Source: Conidiobolus incongruus B7586
Lineage: Eukaryota; Entomophthoromycota; Entomophthoromycetes; Entomophthorales; Conidiobolaceae
Direction: 5' to 3'
Assembly (NCBI GenBank): GCA_000697335.1
Contig: JNEM01009029.1
Coordinates: 1-20,735, forward strand
DNA: 20,735 nucleotides
Shown here piece after piece: positions 1 through 13,251 of this stretch. How positions within the stretch are numbered: the first letter of the stretch is position 1; every line of letters starts with the position of its first letter. Position numbers and translations under genes: made by a program. Under the pieces are notes generated by a model. That model ran no database searches, was not told the origin of the DNA, and saw only the letters and a list, made by a program, of their open reading frames with translations.

Positions 1-1476
1 TCTAATATAAAGTTTTTAATAGTTTTATTATTGTTATTATATAAATATAATAAAAAAAGGTTATTAATATAATATAAAGAAAAACTTAATATAAAAGTAA
101 TATGGTATAAAATATAATAATAAAACATAAAATATAGTGTGAAAATATAAATAAAGTTTAATTAAAATTCAAATTAAAATAAATTATTAATATATTAAGA
201 CTTATATTAAATAACACTAATATCCTATAATATTAATAGAATATAATTTCAACCTTAAAAATAATATAAAGGATAAAGAATAATAAGAATTAAAAGGAAA
301 AAAAACCTAGTTTATTAAATAATTCAATATTATTTATATAATTAATTTATTTATAAAAGTATAAATTAATTATATAATTTATAATTAATTGAATTATAAA
401 AAAATATATATAAGAATTTAAAAAACTAGTCTCTTAACAAAAATAATTAAATTACTTTAATATTATTATATAAAATAATTGATAATTATTTTAATCATTA
501 ATTTAATATCAATACTTAAAATTTTTATAAAAAATAACATAGTTATAAAGTTATTAATTATTTTTATTCTAATTCTTAAATTTTTTGAATATAATTATAA
601 TTATAAAAAAATCATTGATAATTATAAATTAGGAATTTAAAATAATAATAATGGATTATAAGTTCAGTTTTTAAATATTGAGTATATTTACGCATATAAT
701 TTTATATTTAAATATTATTTATATATCTTTACTTATAAAATTATTTATTATTAATTATGGTATATATAATTTTAATATCATTTATTAAACTATCTTTTGA
801 ATAATTGAAAAAAATTATTAATCCATAAAATTTTTTAAAATAAAACTGAGATTAATATTTATAACCAAATTCTAAATTGACTGAAATAACCTAATAATAA
901 ATTATTAATAAATGAACTTTAATTTAAATCTAAAAAATTATAAAATAGTGGGTTTAATATTCAAGGATTTAAAACTAAATTATTCTACAATTAATATGTT
1001 CCGAAGGTAATAACAAATTACTAAAAGATTACTAAAATTGTCAAAATGTTATGGAAATGGAAAATAATCTAAAAAATTATTATGGATTCTATTATGTGTA
1101 TGGGAAATATTGGTTTGTTTGAAAGTAAACTAGGGTCAAATTATTCGTAAAAAATATTAAATTCAATTCTAAGTTAATGGTTTATAATATTCAAAATATC
1201 AGCAATTTTATATTGACGAAATTTAATGAACAAAACTTGGAATATATTATCATTGTTATTATAAGTATACCCTTGTTATTTAATTTATTAGAAAATTTTG
1301 GTAGTTATGAATTGTATTTTAAATATTATACCAAGTAATAAATATGAATAATATCATTAGATAATAGTTATCGATAAAATAACATATTAATGATAGAAAA
1401 CTAAATCTAACATTAAATCATAAATAATCAATTTAAATAACTAAGTCTAAAAAATATTTAATAACAATTATAACAA
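1..1476. other. A+T-rich intergenic flank, no gene seen
   Basis: This stretch is strongly A+T-rich, with stops in every frame and no recognisable protein, tRNA or rRNA. It contains homopolymer runs and short A/T palindromes typical of such DNA. A 10-base direct repeat (ATTACTAAAA) lies at 1017-1026 and 1028-1037; at this composition it may be chance. The right end is the 3' flank of the minus-strand ADE8 gene and should contain its 3' UTR and polyadenylation site, which I cannot place. Confidence 0.7.
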
Positions 1477-2097
1477 TTAATTTAATTTAGCTAATACAAC
1501 ATTAATAGCTTCAACGATTAATGCATGCTCGTGGGAGTGAATCCTCTCTTCCAGCATCTCCAAAGTATCGTCCTTATTAATGGGAATGACCTTAGTTAAA
1601 ATGGGTTCACCCCTATCCACCTCGGAGATGACGTAGTGCACCATAATACCAGTCTCCTGAATTAAACCCTGTTGGTAGGCTGTGAAAGCTCTCTCGATAG
1701 CGTGAGCACCGTCGAATTGACCAGGCAAGGCGGGATGAAGGTTGATAATAGGAACTTTAGCGGGGATTTGATTCAAAAATTCAGGACTCAATACATGCAT
1801 AAAGCCAGCCAATACAATCAAGTCAGGATTAAATTCTAAACATACCGAGGCTAAATCAATATCGTAATCAATTCGAGTCTTGCCCTGATCCTTGTAAAAT
1901 TTCAAATTGTGTACTTTGGTGGGTATGTTGGCATTTTGAGCTCTTGTGAGGCCATATGCATTCTTTCTGTTGCTAATAACACCCACTACTTCGGCATTGG
2001 GAATTGCTTTATCCTTAACAGCATCTAAAACAGCTTGGAGGTTGGATCCATTTCCAGAAATCAACACTAAAATTCTATGGGATTTTTCTGAACTCAT
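1477..2097 (-). CDS. ADE8: Phosphoribosylglycinamide formyltransferase (GART, ADE8 type)
   Basis: The protein transfers a formyl group from 10-formyltetrahydrofolate to glycinamide ribonucleotide, the third step of de novo purine synthesis, in the cytosol. It is 206 residues in one uninterrupted exon, the usual size for the stand-alone fungal and bacterial (PurN) enzyme. The substrate-phosphate loop SGNGSNL lies at residues 14-20. The catalytic triad is visible: Asn119 and His121 in INLHPALPG, and Asp161 in SEVDRGEP. AGFMHVLSPEFL near 97-108 is the family signature region. The ATG at 2097 is chosen because the conserved first beta strand (HRILVLISG) starts seven residues in and the upstream DNA turns A+T-rich. 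No truncation or missing active-site residue is seen. It is monofunctional, not fused to other purine enzymes as in animals. Identification is secure. Confidence 0.96.
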   Translation of the reverse strand: MSSEKSHRILVLISGNGSNLQAVLDAVKDKAIPNAEVVGVISNRKNAYGLTRAQNANIPTKVHNLKFYKDQGKTRIDYDIDLASVCLEFNPDLIVLAGFMHVLSPEFLNQIPAKVPIINLHPALPGQFDGAHAIERAFTAYQQGLIQETGIMVHYVISEVDRGEPILTKVIPINKDDTLEMLEERIHSHEHALIVEAINVVLAKLN

Positions 2098-2768
2098 GAC
2101 TATTTAACTTTTGGAAATATAATTATTATTTTAATATTGTTAATAAATAAATAATATATGTATGTATATTGATTTGAATATAAATAAATATATATATAAA
2201 TATATTATATTAAAAAGTGACTGACTATAAAAAAGTGAATCCACTTTATTATTTCCTAACTATTATTATTGGAACCAGTTTTAAAATAATAGAATTGTGG
2301 GTTCAATAAATCTTTAATTTATTTGTATTCAAATGAATAGATTGAAAAATTTTTTTATTTCTAATATTATAAAATAAATATCTATTAATTATAACTTAAT
2401 AAATAATAATATTCATTATTTTCCTGTAAAAAGTTAGATAAAGTTAAAATGTATTAAAAGAATAAATATTTTTGAATATAATCAAGTTAAAATAATATGA
2501 GCGAATAGGTTTTGATATGTACTATGTTTAATAAATAAATATATATATATATTTATATTAATGATATATCAAATATAATTTTCTTTAAAATATGATTAGA
2601 ATTAATTATATATTTTATAATTTTTAATTTGATTAATTAATTCATTAAATTCACATATTTTTATAAACTCTAATAATACAAAAAAAATATAATCTACAAA
2701 CTATAATAATAAAATTTTTTATTATTAATTTAATATTATAATAAATAAGAGAATCAGTAATTAGTCAA
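2098..2768. other. A+T-rich gap between ADE8 and leucyl-tRNA synthetase genes
   Basis: About 670 bases without a gene. It holds the 5' flank of ADE8 and the 3' flank of the leucyl-tRNA synthetase gene, both on the minus strand. A small inverted repeat (AAAGTG, four-base loop, CACTTT) lies around 2233-2248, and a run of seven AT dinucleotides at 2539-2552. TGACTGACT occurs near 2218, but it is not a full TGACTCA site. Confidence 0.7.
2539..2552. repeat. (AT)7 dinucleotide run
   Basis: Seven consecutive AT dinucleotides are visible in the A+T-rich gap. This is a short simple repeat, expected at this base composition and probably of no function. Confidence 0.7.
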
Positions 2769-5799
<3,031 letters not shown>

Positions 5800-6061
5800 T
5801 TTATTGATTCTATTATTAGGTAATAAATAATAAAATCTTTAATTTAATAATATTAATTAATAAATAATTATATTGATATTATTAAAATAAATAAATAAAT
5901 ATTATCAATTTATAATTTTTTCTAGGTTTTTATGATCTATTATATTTTTTTTGTTTTTTATTTTACCTTTTTACTCGTATATAATTCAATATAAATTATA
6001 ATAAAAAAATTGTGGGAATAATTAATTTTGATGATTCAATATTATTGTACATTTAAATTGA

Positions 6062-6070
6062 ATGACTCAT
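6062..6070. promoter_or_regulatory. Gcn4/bZIP-type site ATGACTCAT upstream of leucyl-tRNA synthetase
   Basis: The nine bases form the full palindromic consensus bound by fungal Gcn4/CPC1 bZIP regulators of amino-acid starvation. The site lies about 260 bases upstream of the leucyl-tRNA synthetase ATG. By eye only three TGA(C/G)TCA cores occur in the window, the other two being upstream of GCV3. Binding is inferred, and a single site could be chance. Confidence 0.4.
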
Positions 6071-7266
6071 AATAATCAACTATCAAATTTCAAATTTATT
6101 ATTCAATTTAAAATTGAAAAAAAATATACAAATCATTGTATTAATATAAACAAAACAAATATGATATATTTATATAGACATAAAAATAGAATTTATACTA
6201 TATTTTTAAAGAATATTGAACTAATTAAATTCATATAAATGTAACTAAATTTTGAAGTTACAATCCAAGTCACCATATCTTCAATGTAATATTAAATACT
6301 AATATATTTTGAATAGATTATTTTTAAAATTCATTTTGGGATAATCACTATATTTAATTTAAATATTATTCATTTGACAAAAAATCTAGTATCGATTCTA
6401 CCAGATTAAATAAATTTATATTACTTTAATCTAAAAACATTGACAAATCAAAATTTATAAAACCATTAAATAAAAATTGAATAATACAATGATATTCATC
6501 AAAACATGGAGTTAAATATCTGTAGATATTTTTGAATTCTTTTATAGTTATTCAAAGAAATAAATGATAATAATTTTGAACGATTTAATATTTGGAAAAT
6601 AATAATCAAACCATGATAATTTTTTAGATATAGTAATATATAAATTATTGAGGTAATGATTATAATTTCCAAAAGTATTCAATAATAGGCAAATAATATT
6701 CATATTATGAAATAATTGAAATTAACAAAAAAAAATCTTTAAATAATCATTTTAATTAATATATTTTTAAACATTTGAGATAAAAATTTTATTTGGTAAA
6801 GTTTATAAATAATAAATCACCAAACTGATATATTAGCATTATAAATAATTTATTCAATTTTATATAACTTTCAATTAAAGAATATATATTATGGAATAAT
6901 GGTATAAATTCAAATCTATCGGAAATGAATATAAATAATCAAAATTATATTCTGATTGGGTCATTGAGAATATTTATATAATATATTAGAAATATCCAAT
7001 ACTGTTTAAAAATTTAACTTTAACTCATAAAAAATATGTATTGATCAAAATTATTTGATGATTATCAAATGATATTAGTTAAATCTGTAATTGGTTACAT
7101 TAATACTGTGTTTTTAGTAATAACATTCAAATTCATTATTTGAAATATTAATATATGGTATGAATATTAATCATCTTAAAGATATAAATGGTAGTTGACT
7201 ATTATTCTGGTGTATTTAGAGTATAGGGATTAATATTATTTGCTTATTACTGCAAAGGATATAAAT

Positions 7267-7286
7267 TAAGCAACGCCATAAGCAAC
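7267..7286. repeat. Direct repeat TAAGCAAC, two copies with a 4-base spacer
   Basis: TAAGCAAC occurs at 7267-7274 and 7279-7286, separated by GCCA. It lies in a small, less A+T-rich island within 170 bases of the GCV3 stop codon. On the GCV3 coding strand it reads GTTGCTTA twice, in the likely 3' UTR. It could be an RNA-level element, part of a noncoding RNA, or chance. Confidence 0.4.
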
Positions 7287-7432
7287 AATTATACAAGATC
7301 AAGGATGTTAATACCAGTGACATGGTGAAAGGGAGATAATGTGAGTAAAGATATATAGTTTTAGATAATAAATTTGATACTGATTTACTAGAGTTGATGG
7401 GATTTTGATTTTATTAATTGTTGCTATTTGAT

Positions 7433-8073
7433 TTAGTGACCACTGTGTTCTTTGTAAGCAGCTTCATCTAACAATCCTTCTAATTGAGATTCTTCGCTGA
7501 GTTTAACTTTGAAAAGCCAGCCTATATAAAAATATTATATAATGAATAATCGAATTAATAAAGATGGTTAATATTAATATCTTACCGTCTTTTTCGGCAG
7601 AGCTGTTAATCAAAGAGGGTTCTCCAGTTAAAGCTTCGTTAACTTCAATAACTTCACCGGAGACGGGGGTGTAGATATCACTAGCAGCTTTGACGGATTC
7701 AACAACTGCAACGTTAGCTGGAAATAATTGTTAACATCTAAAAACTTATTATATCTAATAGGTTAGTAACTTACCTCCTTGGTCAACAGCAGTTCCAACT
7801 TCAGGAACTTCGACGTAAACAACATCTCCCAATTGAGCTTGAGCATGGTTGGTAATACCAACGGTACCAACACCATTTTCAACATTGATCCATTCGTGAG
7901 ATTCAGTGTATTTAGCTAAAAATGATTATTCAATTCTAATGATCTATCTTACAATAGTGGCAGTACTTACTCAATAAGTTATATCTGGTGGTAGAGAAGT
8001 AACGAGGAGTGTAAATGAATTTGGTAGCGGTGGGAGCGCGTAAAATTCTGGAAGTCAAAGCACGTAAAGACAT
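7433..8073 (-). CDS. GCV3: Glycine cleavage system H protein, mitochondrial, 4 exons
   Basis: H protein is the lipoyl carrier of the mitochondrial glycine cleavage complex. It shuttles the aminomethyl group from P protein (glycine decarboxylase) to T protein, then is reoxidised by L protein. Exons (minus): 8073-7971, 7915-7775, 7717-7586, 7521-7433; the three GT-AG introns are 55, 57 and 64 nt. The joined protein has 154 residues, the usual size for mitochondrial H proteins. Residues 1-34 are Arg/Ser/Thr-rich without acidic residues, a typical matrix presequence. SHEWI starts at residue 40, [19 protein letters not shown] follows, and the lipoylated lysine is Lys91 in [17 protein letters not shown]. 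The C-terminus GWLFKVKLS is typical. Two TGAGTCA sites lie 97-157 bases upstream of the ATG. In yeast, glycine-cleavage genes respond to Bas1/Gcn4 through such sites, so comparable control is inferred. Identification is secure. Confidence 0.96.
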
Positions 8074-8169
8074 GATTAATATAAGCTTATTGATATGAAA
8101 AGAGGCTGGACTAATAAGTTTATTTTAAAAAAAGCAAATTTCAAAGAAGCTAACTATGTGCATTTTATA

Positions 8170-8178
8170 TTGAGTCAT
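8170..8178. promoter_or_regulatory. bZIP/Bas1-type TGAGTCAT site upstream of GCV3
   Basis: TGAGTCA occupies 8171-8177 (flanks T and T), about 100 bases upstream of the GCV3 ATG. Its complement contains TGACTCA, the core used by Gcn4 and Bas1 in yeast. It is paired with a second site about 50 bases further upstream. The function is inferred from motif and position. Confidence 0.45.
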
Positions 8179-8220
8179 TTGATAGGCTTGAGATAAACTG
8201 TATGTATTTGGTAATAGTGA

Positions 8221-8229
8221 ATGAGTCAT
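8221..8229. promoter_or_regulatory. Perfect ATGAGTCAT bZIP-type site upstream of GCV3
   Basis: This is the full nine-base Gcn4-type palindrome, about 150 bases upstream of the GCV3 ATG and 51 bases from the first site. A one-mismatch version (AGAGTCAT) follows near 8267-8275. The nearest gene on the other side, ASK1, starts 1.8 kb away, so the sites most likely serve GCV3. Confidence 0.5.
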
Positions 8230-10038
8230 AAATTTGAGTTGAGTTTTAAAATTTGCTAATATGTTAAGAGTCATTATTGTATTTGATTGGTTAATTTATT
8301 ATCATTATTCTCATTATTACAAGTCAATAAATAAAACACATTTGACTGTTAAATATAATTAATTAATACAAAAACATTTAGGAAGCCCAGGTACTTATTA
8401 AGAATCATTTTTTTAAAATAGACATTGGTAACATTATAGCAATTTATACTTTAAAGCAATCATTAATTATCTTCTATCCTAATCAACAACGCAAGTTTCA
8501 ACGGTTCAATACAGATAACGACTAATTAATTACCAATGGATACCAAAGGTTGTCAGTATATGGTAATTTTTAAAGAATTGAAAATTTTTACTCTACTGTA
8601 TATGGGAAAATCATGAACACAAAAAATGGTAATTGATGTCATAAGAACATTTAATAAACTTAAATCCATCCCAAATATCTCTACTAGGGTGAACATATGA
8701 TATAGCATTTATAAGAAATTAAGCTATCAAAAATATTGATTAACTTGATTGATATGATCAGTTGAATTGAAATTCAGATATGACTATATAATTGGGGGAG
8801 ACTAATGGATCAATATAATATTTATAAAACAAAATTCAATAATTTTTTTAATTTTTTAGAAATGAAATTAAAGCATATTTTAATATGATTAACCTAATTG
8901 CAGATTATTGAATGATTAACTTTTTGCCAATTGTAATAGTTGATTTTCAATATTATATAAAGAGATATTAAAAAGTTTAATTAGATTATCATAGAATTGT
9001 TATAATATATTATCAAGTATGTTTATAACATGCAAACTTTTATCGCAGCATAATATACGAATTATAAAAACCATTGAACCTATAATAATGAAAAAAAACT
9101 TGAAAATTATTATATTATATTATATTAGAATTAATTTCAAATAATCCTACTTTGTTTATTATATTTATACCTTTCTAAAATTTTGAAAATATTATCAAAC
9201 TGTTATATGTAGGTTTCTAACAAAAAATAAGATTACATTATCGGAAACAAAAAAATGCTCTAGTTACACTTGCCTATTAGATAATTGAAGTATGTGAACT
9301 AATATTATTATTTCTAGCATAATTCATTTTACTCAATTTATAATGTAACAAATCAATTTCACAAAATTGCAGTATTATTTTATGTATTGAAAATTCAATA
9401 GTAAGGTTAGTGCTAATATTAGACAAATTATAATTTTTGTTATTTTGTCAATATACGCTTAAAATTATGATAATTATATTTAACCTTAACAAGTCAAGCT
9501 TTACTTAAATTAATAATAAATAGGAAATTTAATTTTTTTATGCATATTGACAAAGATATTAATTAAATATAGATTGTTATTAATATTATTTAATAAATAT
9601 TCTTTATCCAAGTTTCAAAAATATAAACTATATAAAATCTCTATAATTTGTTTATATAATTTATTTTTAATTAATTAGTTTTGTTAATATTTATAAGAAA
9701 TTATTCAGTCAATTTAAAATTTTAGCAAATCTAATAATATTTATGTAAAAAATGACATTGAGTTAATCCAAACAAATCTATATCTTAGATTTCAATTTTT
9801 TATATCATTTTTATAGGATAAAATCATTTTAATGAAATATATGATCCCATAAATTTGAATGAAGAGAATATGTCATTAAATTAAGGATATTGTTGAGGTT
9901 AAGGTTAAATTTATCATCAAAATCTAAAATATCACAAAATCCTTCTTCATTTATCACTATTATCATTTTGATTATATTTATATTTTTAAATTTTATTTAG
10001 TTATTGTATACATTTTATTAATTCACTGCTTAATCTAA

Positions 10039-11113
10039 ATGGAGTCTCAGAATAATGACATACATTATGTTGATTATCTCACTCAACTAGAGCATCTTGA
10101 TCAACAGATTACACTTACATTGCAAGAAATTGATAAAGAATTTGCTTCTTGTTACGATATCGTAGCTACTAAAATGATACCTAAACTTCACAAATTTAAC
10201 TCTGAATCCAAGCAAATGGTAAAACTGTCTGAGGTATGAATTATCCGTTAACCATTAGATATAATTTAATAACTTTAACTGCTAGCCTTGGCTAAATTTT
10301 TTTAATCGTTTAAGATACGACTCTTCCCCTCCCACATCCCCAGTACCTAATCAAACAGGAAATTTTATCCAGTACAAATTTGATGATCCTAAAGGAAATA
10401 GTCATCATATAAGTCAATTGTATGCTAATGAATTTGCAACCCCCAACCAACCTCGTAGTCAACAAGTTCATCTCAACCAAGCAACTAGATCGCAGATCAA
10501 CCAATCTCCTTACCAGGATAAAGATTTGAACTTTAACCAATTATCCTTTTTGGACGGCGAAAGTAATAGTGAGGGCAGTGTTCCTATGGAGCTATCCAAT
10601 GACGACTCTCATTTTGGAATACCTCCTAACTTGACATCAACACCTATTGCACTTCGCGCCGGATTGGATAAAACTCGCCGAACTCCTGCTCGCTCAACAA
10701 ATATTGTTACAAATGAACAAAATATCAACTCTAGTACAAATCGGCCTCCTCCTATACCTTCTCGTCCTACCAATATCCTTAATCGTCCATTGGGTGTTGA
10801 TAAAGGTTCAACTATTCAGTTAACAAACTTGGAGTTAGATACACCATCATTTATGCATCCGAATAGGAACCAAACTAAGAGGCCACCTAATTCTAACGAA
10901 CCAAGGGCTCATCATTCTTTAGGATCATTAACTTTTTCCAACTCAATTTTACCTCAAAATCCTCGGGCACACCATCAACAGGCTAGCAATCAGAAAGACA
11001 ATCCATTGCGAGCTATTCCTGAGCTTCACAATGATTTGGATAATTTGGAACCTCAGGCTTTTGAGTTACCTAGCTTTATTAATGAGTATACAAAGCCTAA
11101 AGATTCTCAATAA
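10039..11113 (+). CDS. ASK1: DASH/Dam1 complex subunit ASK1, 2 exons
   Basis: Ask1 is a subunit of the fungal DASH (Dam1) ring that couples kinetochores to spindle microtubule ends. Exons are 10039-10233 and 10286-11113, joined across a 52-nt GT-AG intron, giving 340 residues; yeast homologues are roughly 290-310. The conserved N-terminal domain is at about residues 10-75: LEHLDQQITLTLQEIDKEF, then KMIPKLHKF, then after the splice PWLNFFNRLRY. The remaining 260 residues look disordered, rich in Asn, Pro, Ser and Gln. They contain at least seven Ser/Thr-Pro sites (S79, S83, T117, S139, T184, T198, T251), of which T198 (TPAR) matches the full CDK consensus. Yeast Ask1 is a known Cdk1 substrate. 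The start is the first ATG before the family domain. The identification rests on the N-terminal signature, since the tail is too divergent to help. Confidence 0.88.
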
Positions 11114-11356
11114 TTGAAATTCATTAATAAATCTCAATAATTCGGCGGATTTTATATTAATTATTCATATTTGATATTTTTAAAGTGTAATTTATCAATT
11201 ATTTTATTGACTGTTCAGTATTTTCTAATTTCGGCTCATCAATTAAAACCATAATTAGGAAATTGATGATTTCATAATTATAATCGCTCAGTATAAATAT
11301 TCTATTGATCGTTCAATCTATTGAAAAATATAAACTAATCATAATAAAATAATAAA

Positions 11357-11959
11357 ATGAATGAATCAATTAATATTCAACAAAAAGGTCAAGATACTAA
11401 TATAACAATCGATGCTGAAACTTGTTTCAATTTAACATACTTCAAAGGTAAAAGGAAATGTAAACCTTTTATTAACATTAATTAAATTTGTATTTTCTAG
11501 AAACTTTGAAATTGTTGAGAAAGGCTGATGATAATATTATATTGAGGTTAAATAGAATTAATACTAAAGACAGTGAATCTTGCGAAGATTTGTTTCATCA
11601 GCTTTCATCAGCTTATCAATCTCGAGATATGACCATTGATTATTGTTATAAAGTATCGAAATTTATTTACAATTTTTTATTTCTTTTATTAATTTTTTAA
11701 TAGTTAGTTAATGAAAATATCGAATCCAAGAGAAAAGCTATAGAATCTGATCCTAATAATCGTGATCTCAAAGCTAATCTTTATAGTGAAGAAGCTAAGG
11801 TAATATAATTACAATGATATATCATTATTTCTATTTATTAATACACACGATTAGTTGCGTTGGATAAGAAATGAAAAAACTGTTGAAGAAATTATTAGGG
11901 ACCGTAGCTTAAAAGTATTTAAAGAGAGATGCCATCAAATTAATATTACTCCATCCTAA
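11357..11959 (+). CDS. MIX23: MIX23 (CCDC58-like) mitochondrial intermembrane-space protein, 4 exons
   Basis: MIX23 is a small cysteine-containing intermembrane-space protein of the Mia40 pathway, linked to regulation of mitochondrial protein import. Exons 11357-11447, 11501-11652, 11704-11799 and 11855-11959 join across GT-AG introns of 53, 51 and 55 nt to give 147 residues; human MIX23/CCDC58 has 144. The C-terminal signature LRWIRNEKTVEEIIRDRSLK (114-133) and VFKERCH aligns with the human family by eye, and LLRKADDNIILRLN near 35-48 matches the first helix. Four cysteines at 23, 58, 79 and 139 fit the conserved pattern, including the 20-residue spacing between C58 and C79. As in the family, there is no clear presequence. 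The gene follows ASK1 in the same direction after 243 bases and converges on PRP18. The third exon start at 11704 is fixed by frame; the AG four bases later would break it. Confidence 0.9.
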
Positions 11960-12171
11960 CGTTTTGAGTTAATTCCAATGCTATTTATTGATTATTAATT
12001 CTAAATAATAGATAACTTTTATTGAATATTAAAAAAATAAATAGTTTTCAAGTATATTCAAATTTTAATCAATGAAAATATATAATAATTTTAATAAGTA
12101 TATAAATAATTATTCAAGAAGTTCAAATTATTGTTTATTAAAATTACAAATTGTTATCAAATTCTAAATAA

Positions 12172-13251
12172 TTATCCAACACATTTAGAAATATCATCAG
12201 GAGGATATTTCTTTTGTAAATAGGTCATAATTCTCTTAATTGATTGAATCCATTTTCTTTGAGATTCATCGTTTAGAACATGTGCTACAGAACCTGCAGA
12301 AATTTTTTCTCGAGCACTGCGCTCGTGAATACCTACCATCGTAACACCAATGGGCCATGCAGCATTACCAATTGAAAGTTTTAAATAGCTATCATTGGCT
12401 TTCATGTATTCTCGCTGTTGAACAAACTGACAAATTTCAATCAATCGTGTAAGTACATCCTCTGGTAAATCCTTATTTTTAACCTGTCTGAAGAAAGGTT
12501 TCAAATATTGAGCCGTTTGATGTTGGGTTGCAGCAGCATTTATACCTTGGGTTGATCGTTTGACATCTTCAGGTCGATTATTCATATCGGATTCCCATTC
12601 TTTGATAGTTCGCTTGAAGAACACATAAATTAAACTATATAATTTGTTCAAATCGGATTTCATCAATTCGAGCGAAATTTGGGTAGTATCAACATCACGA
12701 AAAGTATAGTCTTTTTTCTTCTTGCTAGAGTGGCTTTCATTAGTATCATCTGCATGTTCACGTTTCAATGTCTCAAGTTCAAGCCCGTTGTCCATAGCAG
12801 ATAAAGCTTGCATAAAATCATTTCGTTGACCTTCAGTTCTCTCCTCAATTAATTCTAAAGCACGTAAACGAATTTGACGTAGACGATCGGATTCGCCAAA
12901 AAGACGAATAGGTTGACCCTTGGCTCTTAACCTTCTAATTACCTCGTCATTAGGTAATGAGGGAATGGATTGTTCTGATTCTAAATCATCATTATCAGTA
13001 GAAATACTCTGTTTGGAATTTTCAGCTTTTTCCTTAGGGGATTCACTCCTTAAAGCTTCCAATTTGGCTCTTCTAGCTTCTTCCAGTTTAGCTTGCTCTT
13101 TTAAATATTCTTCCTCTCTCAATTTCTCCAAATCACCCCTCTTAACATATTTTACTTTAGAATCTCCTTTTTGAGAATTGTTATTAGCTTTTTTTAATTG
13201 TTCTTTTTTCTTTGAAATTTCGGATTTTAATATATCATCTAAAAAATCCAT
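12172..13251 (-). CDS. PRP18: Pre-mRNA-splicing factor 18
   Basis: Prp18 acts in the second catalytic step of splicing, with Slu7, at the spliceosome. The gene is one uninterrupted exon coding for 359 residues; human PRPF18 has 342. The N-terminus DDILKSEISKKK and the following Lys/Glu-rich helix (to about residue 75) are typical. The splicing-factor motif shared with Prp4 lies at about 96-136 (PSLPNDEVIRRLRAKGQPI, then LFGESDRLRQIRLRALEL). The Prp18 helical domain occupies about 205-355, ending in the conserved block PIGVTMVGIHERSAREKI, then HVLNDESQRKWIQSIKR and DISKCVG. The C-terminal tail is a few residues shorter than human. It is divergently arranged with COG5, 168 bases apart, and converges on MIX23. 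In a window where six of eight genes have introns, this spliceosome gene has none. Identification is secure. Confidence 0.96.
   Translation of the reverse strand: MDFLDDILKSEISKKKEQLKKANNNSQKGDSKVKYVKRGDLEKLREEEYLKEQAKLEEARRAKLEALRSESPKEKAENSKQSISTDNDDLESEQSIPSLPNDEVIRRLRAKGQPIRLFGESDRLRQIRLRALELIEERTEGQRNDFMQALSAMDNGLELETLKREHADDTNESHSSKKKKDYTFRDVDTTQISLELMKSDLNKLYSLIYVFFKRTIKEWESDMNNRPEDVKRSTQGINAAATQHQTAQYLKPFFRQVKNKDLPEDVLTRLIEICQFVQQREYMKANDSYLKLSIGNAAWPIGVTMVGIHERSAREKISAGSVAHVLNDESQRKWIQSIKRIMTYLQKKYPPDDISKCVG

Larger units (their letters stand above)
5800..7432. other. A+T-rich gap between leucyl-tRNA synthetase and GCV3
   Basis: About 1.6 kb with no ORF, tRNA or recognisable protein. 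The left part is the upstream region of the leucyl-tRNA synthetase gene and contains one perfect ATGACTCAT site (6062-6070). The right end, about 7190-7432, is less A+T-rich (about 32% G+C at 7261-7320) and contains a direct repeat. It probably includes the GCV3 3' UTR, or perhaps a noncoding RNA. The rest shows only A/T tracts. Confidence 0.65.
8074..10038. other. Divergent A+T-rich gap between GCV3 and ASK1
   Basis: Nearly 2 kb separating the divergent GCV3 (minus) and ASK1 (plus) genes. The first 200 bases carry two bZIP-type sites for GCV3. The middle is A+T-rich, with no ORF above about 60 codons and no tRNA-like cloverleaf or T-loop that I could find. Short TATAT tandem units occur at 9111-9125, and GGTTAAGGTTAAA lies near 9896-9908; both are too short to interpret. 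The ASK1 promoter should be at the right end, but no cell-cycle box is evident. Confidence 0.65.

Noticed and set aside
8490-8530. GGTTCAATAC, resembling a tRNA T-loop
   Set aside because: No matching acceptor stem or anticodon arm could be found around it on either strand.
9896-9908. GGTTAAGGTTAAA, resembling a telomere-like repeat
   Set aside because: Only two imperfect units; too short to be an interstitial telomere tract.
10310-10540. Minus-strand ORF over ASK1
   Set aside because: It is antisense to the ASK1 second exon, of unlikely composition, and has no conserved motif.
12920-13174. Plus-strand Ser/Leu-rich ORF
   Set aside because: It is the complement of the Lys/Glu-rich N-terminal part of PRP18; such repetitive codons commonly leave an open antisense frame.
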